57,150 bases of DNA from an uncultured Gluconobacter sp. (lineage in GTDB: Bacteria > Pseudomonadota > Alphaproteobacteria > Acetobacterales > Acetobacteraceae). The stretch lies in the NCBI GenBank assembly GCA_937880175.1, contig CALFLO010000099.1:1-57150 (forward strand). The letters run 5' to 3'. Below, one piece after another: positions 1-7,709 of the stretch. Numbering within the stretch: position 1 is the first letter of the stretch; each line of letters starts with the position of its first letter. Under the pieces are notes generated by a model. It did not search any database. It was not told the origin of the DNA and saw nothing but the letters and a program-made list of their open reading frames with translations. A program made the translations under genes and the position numbers.

Positions 1-533
1 GACAGGTCCGGCCTGTCCAGATGGGGGCAGCGTTCGATCAGGAATGTGGCCACGCGCTCACGGGCGGTCTTGCGTCCCAGAAGCGTCATGCGGGCCTGCA
101 TCAGCGCCAGCTCGCGGGAGGCCTCCTCGCGCAGGCGGTGTTCAAGGCTGGGGAAGCGCTCGGTCAGGCGCTGCATCCCCGCATGAGGAAAGCGGCAGAG
201 CGTGGCGCCGCCCAGGGCTTCGGCTCCGAAGGCATAGCTGGTCGAGGCGGCAAGCCCCAGAAAATCTCCGCCTTCCGCAAAGCCCGTGATCTGGCGTCGG
301 CCATCGGGAAGAAGGGTGAAGAGTTTGACCCTTCCGCCGGTCACGACAAAGAAATCATTGGCCGGTGCACCCTCTTCTATAAAGGAGCGACCGTCGGGGA
401 CTGTCATGCGCGAAGATTCGTTGGCAAGAACGGCCAGATCACAGTCGTCAATGCTGTTGCAGATACTCAGACGCCGCCCCACGCAATGGGCGCAGCGATC
501 ATGGAGATCCTCTGGACTATGTGACGCTGACAT
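1..533 (-). CDS. goxR: FNR-type Crp/Fnr transcription regulator (GoxR-like), C-terminus outside window
   Basis: This is an oxygen-responsive regulator of the Crp/Fnr family, and the first 177 codons are visible. The N-terminus has a cysteine cluster C14-x2-C17-x7-C25, and another cysteine lies at C113. That layout matches the four [4Fe-4S] ligands of FNR/FnrN proteins; C31 is an additional cysteine. Residues 35-120 form the cyclic-nucleotide-binding-like beta roll, and the long dimerisation helix starts near 125. The helix-turn-helix lies beyond the edge. The ATG at 533 follows an AGGG-type ribosome binding site. The gene is divergent from the OmpW-like gene, with an FNR-like box between them, so autoregulation is likely. 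From memory, Gluconobacter has a single FNR-type regulator named GoxR. The symbol rests on resemblance, since the recognition helix cannot be read. Confidence 0.85.
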   Translation of the reverse strand, partial: MSASHSPEDLHDRCAHCVGRRLSICNSIDDCDLAVLANESSRMTVPDGRSFIEEGAPANDFFVVTGGRVKLFTLLPDGRRQITGFAEGGDFLGLAASTSYAFGAEALGGATLCRFPHAGMQRLTERFPSLEHRLREEASRELALMQARMTLLGRKTARERVATFLIERCPHLDRPDL

Positions 534-606
534 GATGAACCCTGTTCCCGTTGCGCTGATCTCGGCCTGAAGACTTTCAGCCACACTACCACATAATTTA
601 CCAGAC

Positions 607-620
607 TTGATTCAGGTCAA
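607..620. promoter_or_regulatory. FNR/FixK-type operator between divergent regulator and OmpW genes
   Basis: TTGAT-TCAG-GTCAA matches the FNR consensus TTGAT-N4-ATCAA at nine of ten positions and is part of a longer dyad (CTTGA...TCAAG). It is centred about 80 bp upstream of the regulator start and 65 bp upstream of the OmpW-like start, so one site could serve both genes. Binding is inferred. Confidence 0.65.
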
Positions 621-678
621 GGTGATGGGTGGGGAGGAGTGCTTTGTGAGGCTCAACGAATGTTGATGGAACTTCCAA

Positions 679-1482
679 ATGAAATTTAACGCTTTCGCGC
701 TGGCTGCCGCAGTCGGTGCCGTTGCAACCCCAGCGTTTGCCCAGACTGCCCCGGCTGCCGCTCCTGCCGCCCCTCAGGTCATGGTGAGCGCGCCCATGGA
801 AGCGGCTCCTGTCCCTTCCGTGAACATCCATGCTCCGGCTTCGAGCCACTGCGGCCTGTTCCAGACCTGCTCCAACACGCGTATCGGACTCGGCAAGGGT
901 GACTTCATCGTCCGTCTGTCCGCGCTCGGCGTGATGCCGGAAGACCGTGACAGCAGCCTGTCCCTGAACGGTGCCCATCTGGGTGGCCGCGTGAAGACGA
1001 CGCGTCAGGTCATGCCGGAACTGACGTTCGAGTATTTCTTCACGGACAACCTCTCGGTTGATCTGATCGCCGCCAGCACCCGTCACGAGATCGCTGCCGA
1101 AGGCGTTCCGGGTCTGGGCAAGGTTGACGTGGGCAGCGCCTGGGTTCTGCCGCCGACCGTCACGTTCGCCTGGCATTTCCGCCCGCACAAGCGCTTCAAT
1201 CCATATGCGGGTGTCGGTGCGACGCTGGCATGGTTCCACAACATTTCCCCGGCCAACAACGGTCTGACCCAGAAGGTCAATATCGGTGTGACCGGTGGCC
1301 CGTCCGTCAATGTCGGCTTCGACTATCAGGTCGTCGGCAACTGGTTCTTCAACTTCGACGTGAAGCAGATGTTCATGCGTGTCCACGCCTGGGCCCAGAA
1401 CAACGCCGAAAGCCTGAAGATCACGGCGCATGACTCCCTCGACCCGACCGTCGTTGGCGCAGGTATCGAATACCGCTTCTAG
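679..1482 (+). CDS. OmpW family outer membrane beta-barrel protein
   Basis: This 267-residue protein begins with a Sec signal peptide (cleavage near AFA-Q, residue 22). An unusual Ala/Pro-rich linker of about 40 residues follows, containing a close cysteine pair (SHCGLFQTC). The rest is an eight-strand OmpW-type barrel: a GDFIVRL opening strand, a PELTFEYFF segment, the typical NPYAGVG strand, and a C-terminal aromatic residue (EYRF) for BAM recognition. OmpW proteins form narrow hydrophobic channels in the outer membrane, and in enterobacteria the gene responds to FNR. Here an FNR-like box lies 59-72 bp before the ATG and the FNR-type regulator is the divergent neighbour, which fits oxygen control. 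The gene is followed by a strong terminator, so it is probably monocistronic. The cargo is unknown. Confidence 0.9.
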   Translation: MKFNAFALAAAVGAVATPAFAQTAPAAAPAAPQVMVSAPMEAAPVPSVNIHAPASSHCGLFQTCSNTRIGLGKGDFIVRLSALGVMPEDRDSSLSLNGAHLGGRVKTTRQVMPELTFEYFFTDNLSVDLIAASTRHEIAAEGVPGLGKVDVGSAWVLPPTVTFAWHFRPHKRFNPYAGVGATLAWFHNISPANNGLTQKVNIGVTGGPSVNVGFDYQVVGNWFFNFDVKQMFMRVHAWAQNNAESLKITAHDSLDPTVVGAGIEYRF

Positions 1483-1510
1483 TCCTCGGATCAGAGTGTT
1501 GAGTGTCAGG

Positions 1511-1543
1511 AAAGCGGCCCTTCTCCAGAGGGGCCGCTTTTTT
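1511..1543 (+). terminator. Rho-independent terminator of the OmpW-like gene
   Basis: A perfect 10-bp inverted repeat (AAAGCGGCCC / GGGCCGCTTT) with a 10-nt loop runs directly into a T tract. It starts 29 bp after the stop codon of the OmpW-like gene. Confidence 0.92.
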
Positions 1544-1704
1544 GCATTTTTGTGGCAATCGCATAAAACTTTTGCAATGCGATCATTCGGGAAGTGCAAA
1601 AGTCTTTTCGTTTCCGTATGTGACGTCTGGCGTCGTGCCAACGGCATGATAAGACCGTCTGCCATGAAACCGTCCGACTGACGGCAGACATATCATTTTC
1701 CAGA

Positions 1705-1720
1705 CGTTTCGGACGAAACG
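1705..1720. promoter_or_regulatory. Palindromic operator candidate upstream of RND operon
   Basis: CGTTTCG-ga-CGAAACG is a perfect 7-bp dyad about 40 bp before the adaptor start codon. It lies inside a second pair of arms, CAGACGT (1701-1707) and ACGTCTG (1723-1729). A further small dyad, CTGTC-ct-GACAG, follows at 1726-1737. Nested dyads just upstream of an efflux operon suggest a TetR- or MarR-type operator, but no regulator gene is adjacent. The remaining gap after the terminator contains no convincing gene. Confidence 0.4.
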
Positions 1721-1760
1721 GGACGTCTGTCCTGACAGAGCTACGGGGTTTTCTATCAGC

Positions 1761-2897
1761 ATGCGCGTTACACGCGTCGGCGCGCTGGCCATAGGCCTGC
1801 TATGCCTGGCCATTCTTCTCGTCGTCGTCCTGCGGTTCCGAACCCCGCATTCGCCTGTTGCGGCGGCCGAACCTCCCATGCTGACACGGTCGCAGGGTCA
1901 TCTCGTCGTCCGCGAGGGCAGCCCGCTTGAGAAACGCCTGATCGTACAGGCAGTTGCCAGCGTTTCGCGTGGCCATGGTCTTGCGCTGCCGGCGCAGGTC
2001 ATGACGGAGCCAGACCGGCAGGTGAATGTCTATGCCCCCGTCACGGGGCGCATCACGGGCGTTTCGGTCCATCTGGGACAGCGCGTCCAGCGCGGTCAGG
2101 TCCTCGCCACCATAGCCGCCGGGGATCTGGATCAGGCCTGGGCTGACGATACCCGCGCCCGTGCGGCCCTCGACTTCGCGCGCCGGGCCTATGCCCGCGC
2201 GCAGGGTGTTCAGGCGATTGGCGGCAATGCCGTCAAGGATCTGGAATCCGCCCGCAATGATCTGGCGCAGGCGCAGGCGGAAGCCGAACGCACGCAGCGC
2301 AGGCTTCAGGTTCTGGGCGCGCGGCCGGGCTATTCCGCTCAGGGTCAGGCCCCACTGGTTTCTCCTGTGGACGGTGTGGTGTCCATGACCGTGATGGCGC
2401 CGGGCGAGAACATCACCGACCCGACCGCCATCCAGATGACGGTTCTGGACCTGTCCGAAGTCTGGATTGCCGCGGCGATCCCGCAGGACAGTCTGGCCCA
2501 GATCAGCGACGGCAATGTGCTGTCGGTCAGCTTTGACGAATTTCCGGGACGCACGTGTTCGGGCCGTGTCGTCAGCTTCGATCCCGCGCTGCATGCCGAT
2601 ACGCGGCGGGTTAATGCCTATATCGCCTGTCCGAACACCGATGGCGTGCTGCGCCCCGGCATGTTCGTGGATGCGACACTCAATGTTCCGCAGGGAAACG
2701 ACATCATCATCCCCAAGACCGCAATTCTGATGAACAACGATCAGGTTTCCGTTTTCATCGAGACCGCACCGCGGACATTCGAGCGTCGCGACATCGTCAT
2801 CAGCTATGATGAAGGGGACAGCGTGCGCGTGCTCAAGGGCATTTCCGCAGGAGAGCGCGTCGTGACGAGCGGTGCCATTCTCCTGAATGATGACTGA
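1761..2897 (+). CDS. RND efflux periplasmic adaptor (HlyD/CzcB-like membrane fusion protein)
   Basis: This 378-residue adaptor links an inner membrane RND pump to an outer membrane channel. An N-terminal membrane anchor spans residues 6-26. A beta-barrel and lipoyl-like half motif follows (VYAPVTGRITGVSVHLGQRVQRGQ, roughly 88-110, shortened here to VTGRITGVSV). Next come an alpha-helical hairpin rich in Ala/Gln/Arg (about 125-185), the second lipoyl half with SPVDGVVS, and the C-terminal membrane-proximal domain. The gene leads a three-gene operon, 18 bp before the pump. A nested dyad upstream could be its operator. The partner pump is of the heavy-metal (CzcA) type, but this adaptor has no obvious His-rich metal-binding stretch, so the substrate is open. 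Confidence 0.9.
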   Translation: MRVTRVGALAIGLLCLAILLVVVLRFRTPHSPVAAAEPPMLTRSQGHLVVREGSPLEKRLIVQAVASVSRGHGLALPAQVMTEPDRQVNVYAPVTGRITGVSVHLGQRVQRGQVLATIAAGDLDQAWADDTRARAALDFARRAYARAQGVQAIGGNAVKDLESARNDLAQAQAEAERTQRRLQVLGARPGYSAQGQAPLVSPVDGVVSMTVMAPGENITDPTAIQMTVLDLSEVWIAAAIPQDSLAQISDGNVLSVSFDEFPGRTCSGRVVSFDPALHADTRRVNAYIACPNTDGVLRPGMFVDATLNVPQGNDIIIPKTAILMNNDQVSVFIETAPRTFERRDIVISYDEGDSVRVLKGISAGERVVTSGAILLNDD

Positions 2898-2915
2898 TCC
2901 GGTGGCCCTGAGCTG

Positions 2916-5900
2916 ATGATCGAACGTTTCATCTCCTGGTGCTTCAACCACCGGAACATCGTTTTCTTTTCCGCCCTGATCCTGGCGCTTCTCGGTGGTC
3001 TTTCGTGGAAGATTCTACCGGTCGAGGCCTATCCGGATCTGGGCGCGGTCAGCGTGTCCATCACGACGCAGCAGGAAGGCCTGGCCGCCGAGGAAATGGA
3101 GCAGCAGGTCACGATTCCGCTGGAGCGGACGCTGGCCAGCGTTCCTGGCGTCACTGACAGCCGCTCCACCAGTACGTTCGGCCTGTCGCTGATCACGCTG
3201 ATTTTCCGTGAAGGCACGAATGTCTACGCGGCGCGTCAGCTCGTCGAGACGCAGCTTGCCAACAACCCGCTGAGCAACGGCGCCATGCCGTCGCTCGGCC
3301 CGATTTCAGGCCCGAGCGGCGAGATCTATCGCTACACGCTGGAATCCGACGACAAGAACCTGCTGGAACTGTCCGATCTCCAGCGCTGGACCATCATCCC
3401 GGCGATCCAGCATGTGCCGGGCGTTGTCAGCGTGGACAACTTCGGCGGCCTGACGCGTGAGTATCAGCTCGTCCTCGATCCGGCCTCCCTGATGCGTTAT
3501 CACATCGGCCTTGAAGACGTGCTGACGGCCATCCGCAACAGCAACGTCAATGCCGGTGGTGGCCGCGTCAGCCGGGGCGAGCAGTCCTACATCATCCGTG
3601 GGATCGGCATGATCCATACGCTGGACGACATGGGCAACATCGTCGTCGCCAGCCATGGCGGCGTGCCGGTTTTCGTCAAGGATCTCGGGCGCGTCCAGTT
3701 CGGACATCAGGTCCGGCAGGGTATTCTCGGCAAGGACCGAAATCCCGACACGATCGAAGGCGTGGTGACGATGCTGAGCGGGGAGAACCCCTCGCTCGTG
3801 CTGGATGGGCTGCACACCACGGTGGCGAAGCTCCAGCAGCAGCTTGCCCCAAGCCATGTCCGTATCGTGCCGTATATGGACCGGGACCATCTCGTCCTGT
3901 CCACGACTCACAAGGTCACGGAAACGATGATCGAGGGCATTGTCCTTGTCGGTGTGATCCTGACCCTGTTCCTCGGTAGTCCGCGTAGCGCCATTGTTAC
4001 GGCTGTGACCATCCCGCTCGCGCTGTCGGTCGTGTTCGTGCTGATGCACAGCTTTGGCATGTCGGCGAACCTGTTCTCGCTCGGGGCCATCGATTTCGGT
4101 GTGATCGTGGACGGCGCGATCGTGATTACCGAGACGATCCTCCGTATCCGCGAGGAGCGCCCGACCGAGGCGCTCGTTCCGTCCGAAGTGCTGCCCGTTG
4201 CCCAGCGCGCGGGGCGGGCGATCTTCTCGTCCACGCTCGTCATCATCGTGGCCTACAGCCCGCTCTTCGCCTTCGAGGGCAGTGAGGGCAAGCTCTTCCG
4301 CCCGATGGCCTACACCGTCAGCTTCGCGCTTCTGGGCGCTCTGCTCTGCGCCCTGACGCTCATTCCCGCGCTGACCTATCTGGCGCTGCGCAAGCCCAGG
4401 CACATCTGGCACAACCGCCCGCTGGAATGGTTGCATGCGCATTACACCCGTCTGCTGGGCCATTTCATCGACCGCCCGCTGATCGCCTATGGTGCGGGTG
4501 TCGCGGCCATGGTGGCGGTCGTGATCCTTGGGGCATCGATCGGGCGTGAGTTCCTGCCGGACCTGGATGAAGGGTCGCTCTGGCTTCAGGTCCAGATGCC
4601 GACGGGTATTTCACTTGAAAAGGGTGAGTCCGTCGCCAACGAACTGCGCCACGCGATCCGCGAGTTCCCCGAGACGTCTTACGCTATCACGCAACTTGGC
4701 CGCTCGGATGACGGCACCGATCCGTGGACGCCGTCGCATATCGAAATGCCCGTCGGGCTCAAGCCTTACGACCAATGGCCGTCCGGCGAGACGAAATCGC
4801 AGTTCGTCGAGCGTCTGCGGACGCGCCTGTCGCAGATTCCGGGCATTGATTTCGGCATCAGCCAGCCGATTCAGGATAATATGAGCGATCTGGTCGGCGG
4901 CGCACACAGCCCGCTTGTCCTGCGCGTCTATGGCAATGATTTCCAGGAACTGCGCCGCATCGGCCAGCAGATCGTGGATATCCTCCATCAGGTTCCGGGA
5001 ACGGCCGAGGCGTCGATCTTCCAGGAGCCGCGCATTCCGCAGATCGACGTTGTCGCCGACCGTCTGGCCGCGGCCCGTTATGGCATCAGCATTTCGGATA
5101 TTTCCGACGTCGTGTCGAACGCCATCGGTGATGCGCCGATCACGACCGTCTATGTGGATGACCGCTTCTATAACGCGACGCTCCATATCCGCCGCAGGGA
5201 TCTGCAGGACATGCAGTCTTTGTCGCAGATCCCGCTGCTGGATGCGGAGGGGGCCTATATTCCGCTGTCACAGGTTGCTCATGTCGGGCTGCATATGGGC
5301 GAGAGCAATATCGGCCATGAGATGAGCCACCGCCAGATCACCATCCGGGTGGATAATGGCAAGCGGCCCCTGTCCCAGTATCTGGCGGATGCGCAGGGCC
5401 GCATTGACCAGCAGTTGCATTACGACAAGGAAAAATACTCGCTCGAATGGGCCGGGTCCTTCCAGCAGGAAGAACGTGCCCAGAAGCGCCTGATGATTGC
5501 CCTGAGCGTGATGTTTGCCGTCATGCTGGTGCTGCTCTTCGCGGAGTTCCGCAAGATCCGTCAGGCCCTGCTGATCCTGAGTGTCGTGCCGCTGGCGACG
5601 CTGGGTGGTCTGATCGCCCTGCATGTTCGGGGTGAGACGCTGAATATCGCAACGGCCGTGGGTTTCATCGCATTGTTTGGTGTGGCGGTGCAGAACGGCA
5701 TCATCATGATCGCCAGCATCAACCGGCATCGTCAGGAAGGTCTGGGCGTTCGCGATGCCACAATCGCGGGTGCGGCGGAACGGTTCCGCCCGGTTCTCAT
5801 GACCGCCACGGTCGCGACGGCGGGCATGCTTCCCGCAGCACTTGCCACGGGCGTAGGGACGGATGTGCAGCGCGGTCTGGCGACGGTCGTGGTCGGTGGT

Positions 5901-6026
5901 CTGGGCATTGCCACGCTGCTGACGCTGTTTGCCCTGCCGGTCTATTTCAGTGAGCTTGAAATGTGGGTTGAACGCCGGGATGCGAAGAAGCGTCCGCAAC
6001 CCGCCACAGAGGGAGCCGGATCATGA
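2916..6026 (+). CDS. RND efflux pump of the heavy-metal (CzcA/HME) branch
   Basis: This 1036-residue pump is a proton-driven inner membrane antiporter with the usual twelve-helix layout and two large periplasmic loops. Transmembrane helix 4 carries DFG-x3-DGA-x3-TET near residues 390-405. In the HME family this motif is DFG-x3-DGA-x3-VEN. The two aspartates and the glutamate used in proton relay are kept, while the flanking V and N are both Thr. The N-terminus (FNHRNIVF) and the LPVEAYPDL segment are typical of CzcA/CusA proteins. The stop codon overlaps the ATG of the next gene (ATGA), so the outer membrane factor is translationally coupled. Heavy metals are the default guess, but the altered motif and the plain adaptor leave the substrate uncertain. 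Confidence 0.92.
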   Translation: MIERFISWCFNHRNIVFFSALILALLGGLSWKILPVEAYPDLGAVSVSITTQQEGLAAEEMEQQVTIPLERTLASVPGVTDSRSTSTFGLSLITLIFREGTNVYAARQLVETQLANNPLSNGAMPSLGPISGPSGEIYRYTLESDDKNLLELSDLQRWTIIPAIQHVPGVVSVDNFGGLTREYQLVLDPASLMRYHIGLEDVLTAIRNSNVNAGGGRVSRGEQSYIIRGIGMIHTLDDMGNIVVASHGGVPVFVKDLGRVQFGHQVRQGILGKDRNPDTIEGVVTMLSGENPSLVLDGLHTTVAKLQQQLAPSHVRIVPYMDRDHLVLSTTHKVTETMIEGIVLVGVILTLFLGSPRSAIVTAVTIPLALSVVFVLMHSFGMSANLFSLGAIDFGVIVDGAIVITETILRIREERPTEALVPSEVLPVAQRAGRAIFSSTLVIIVAYSPLFAFEGSEGKLFRPMAYTVSFALLGALLCALTLIPALTYLALRKPRHIWHNRPLEWLHAHYTRLLGHFIDRPLIAYGAGVAAMVAVVILGASIGREFLPDLDEGSLWLQVQMPTGISLEKGESVANELRHAIREFPETSYAITQLGRSDDGTDPWTPSHIEMPVGLKPYDQWPSGETKSQFVERLRTRLSQIPGIDFGISQPIQDNMSDLVGGAHSPLVLRVYGNDFQELRRIGQQIVDILHQVPGTAEASIFQEPRIPQIDVVADRLAAARYGISISDISDVVSNAIGDAPITTVYVDDRFYNATLHIRRRDLQDMQSLSQIPLLDAEGAYIPLSQVAHVGLHMGESNIGHEMSHRQITIRVDNGKRPLSQYLADAQGRIDQQLHYDKEKYSLEWAGSFQQEERAQKRLMIALSVMFAVMLVLLFAEFRKIRQALLILSVVPLATLGGLIALHVRGETLNIATAVGFIALFGVAVQNGIIMIASINRHRQEGLGVRDATIAGAAERFRPVLMTATVATAGMLPAALATGVGTDVQRGLATVVVGGLGIATLLTLFALPVYFSELEMWVERRDAKKRPQPATEGAGS

Positions 6027-7543
6027 TGCTGAGCTCCATGACGGCCCGTCGTGCGTCGTTGCTACTGTGCCTGACGGCGCTTTCCGCCTGTGCGGTTGGG
6101 CCGGATTTCCATCGCCCGGATCTGCCGAAAAACGCGGCCTATCAGGGTAACCCCTTGACTGGTACCGCCGGACACGGTGTGGCGGGTGCCACCGTTCCGC
6201 AGCAGTTCCAGGCCGGGTTTGATATTCCGGGCCGGTGGTGGACGGTATTCGGCAATCCGTCCCTGAATGCGCTCGTCGATCAGGCTCTGGCGAACAACCA
6301 GTCCCTGCGCGCCATGCAGCAGGGTCTGAAATCAGCCTGGGAGCAGCGCCGGATCGAGGGTGCGGGGCTGTACCCGACACTGTCCGCTTCGTTTAATCCG
6401 ACGCGCAACAAGACGTCGCGGGTCTACTCGCCGATCCCGAATGCCAATACATGGCTCTATAACGTCCATACCGCCCAGCTGAGTGTTGGGTATGTGCCGG
6501 ATCTGTGGGGGGGCACGCGCAGGGCGATCGAGGCCGCCGGAGCACAGGCGGACCTGCAGAAGTTCCAGCTTGAAGCAACCGCGCTGACCATGATTTCCGA
6601 TCTCGTGAATGCGACGATCGAGGAAGCCACGATCCGCGCCGAGATCGACGCCACGAACGAACTCATCCGCAGCCAGCGTGCCGTGCTCAAAACCGTGACG
6701 GCCGAGCAGGGGATCGGGAATGCATCGCGGCAGGACATGGCACAGCAGCTGGCATCCGTCGCCCAGCTTGAGGCGACGCTGCCGGGTCTGAATCTGCAAC
6801 TGGCCCAGACGCGGGACCAGATGGCCGTTCTGGTCGGTATGACGCCTAATTCGCCACTGCCGGAGTTCCGGTTGGAGCAGTTCACCCTGCCGAAAACGCT
6901 CCCGGTTTCGCTGCCCTCGGATCTTCTGAACCAGCGCCCCGATATCCGGGCCGCGCAGGCGCAGATCCAGTCCGCCAGCGCGCAGATCGGCGTGGCCATC
7001 GCCAACCGTCTGCCCAACGTGCAGCTCAGCGCCACACCGGCGCAGGCCGTCGGGGTGATGAGTGACTTCTTCAAGCCGGGTTATGGCAACTGGACGATCG
7101 CCGCGACCGTCATGCAGCCGATCTTCCAGGGTGGTTCGCTACTTCATGCCGAACGTCAGGCGCGCGACAACCTGCTTCAGGCCAACGAGACCTACAAGGC
7201 CACGGTCCTGTCCGCGATTCAGGATGTGGCGGACAGTCTGCATGCCGTTACGTTTGACGCGGATGCCCTGACGGCCAACGGGGATACGCTGAACGCCACG
7301 TCCCAGAACCTGAAGATCGCTCAGGGGCAGCTTCGGCTGGGGGATGTCAGCGAACTGGTCATGCTTCAGGCCCAGCAGACTAACGCGCAGGCGCGTCTGG
7401 CTTATGTTCAGGCCGAGGGCGCGCGTTTCTCGGACAGCGTGGGGCTGTTCCAGTCGCTTGGCGGTGGCTGGTGGAACCGTAATGACATGGGCATGACGCC
7501 GGCAGCCCAGAAGGCGCTCGGGAAGTCCCTGCTGCCTTGGTAA
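6023..7543 (+). CDS. Outer membrane efflux lipoprotein (NodT/OprM family)
   Basis: This 506-residue protein is the trimeric outer membrane duct of the RND system encoded just upstream. The signal peptide ends in the lipobox LSAC with Cys23 as lipid anchor, followed by the family signature CAVGPDFHRPD. Two repeated outer-membrane-factor units are visible. The first has PDLWGG near 160, and the second has LLNQRPDIRAAQAQIQSA near 305-320, a hallmark of the family. The start is the ATG overlapping the pump stop; a second Met follows immediately. It ends the operon. An intergenic palindromic repeat lies between it and the convergent peptidase gene and may serve as the transcription end. Identification is firm; substrate specificity is set by the pump. 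Confidence 0.94.
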   Translation: MMLSSMTARRASLLLCLTALSACAVGPDFHRPDLPKNAAYQGNPLTGTAGHGVAGATVPQQFQAGFDIPGRWWTVFGNPSLNALVDQALANNQSLRAMQQGLKSAWEQRRIEGAGLYPTLSASFNPTRNKTSRVYSPIPNANTWLYNVHTAQLSVGYVPDLWGGTRRAIEAAGAQADLQKFQLEATALTMISDLVNATIEEATIRAEIDATNELIRSQRAVLKTVTAEQGIGNASRQDMAQQLASVAQLEATLPGLNLQLAQTRDQMAVLVGMTPNSPLPEFRLEQFTLPKTLPVSLPSDLLNQRPDIRAAQAQIQSASAQIGVAIANRLPNVQLSATPAQAVGVMSDFFKPGYGNWTIAATVMQPIFQGGSLLHAERQARDNLLQANETYKATVLSAIQDVADSLHAVTFDADALTANGDTLNATSQNLKIAQGQLRLGDVSELVMLQAQQTNAQARLAYVQAEGARFSDSVGLFQSLGGGWWNRNDMGMTPAAQKALGKSLLPW

Positions 7544-7550
7544 AGGGCCT

Positions 7551-7661
7551 CAGGGCTCTGCCCTGAAACCCGCCAAAGGCCGGGGGCCTTTGGAAACCGC
7601 TTTATTGGAATCGGGATCAAAGGGACCGCGTTCCTTTGCGGGTTATGGGGCAGAGCCCCAT
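7551..7661. repeat. Intergenic palindromic repeat element, copy A
   Basis: Three hairpins are strung together: CAGGGC-tct-GCCCTG (7551-7565), CCAAAGGC-5-GCCTTTGG (7573-7593) and ATGGGGC-aga-GCCCCAT (7645-7661). The first and last also pair with each other (GGGCTCTGCCC with GGGCAGAGCCC). A second copy with the same order lies at 53292-53387. It sits between two convergent genes. Confidence 0.8.
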
Positions 7662-7709
7662 ACAGGCTGACCTGACCCTTCACAGGATCAGATCAGCCCG
7701 ATGCGCCCT

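Noticed and set aside
1800..2951. Minus-strand open frame of 383 codons
   Set aside because: Antisense to the RND adaptor gene and rich in Arg, Asp and His; no ribosome binding site or family resemblance.
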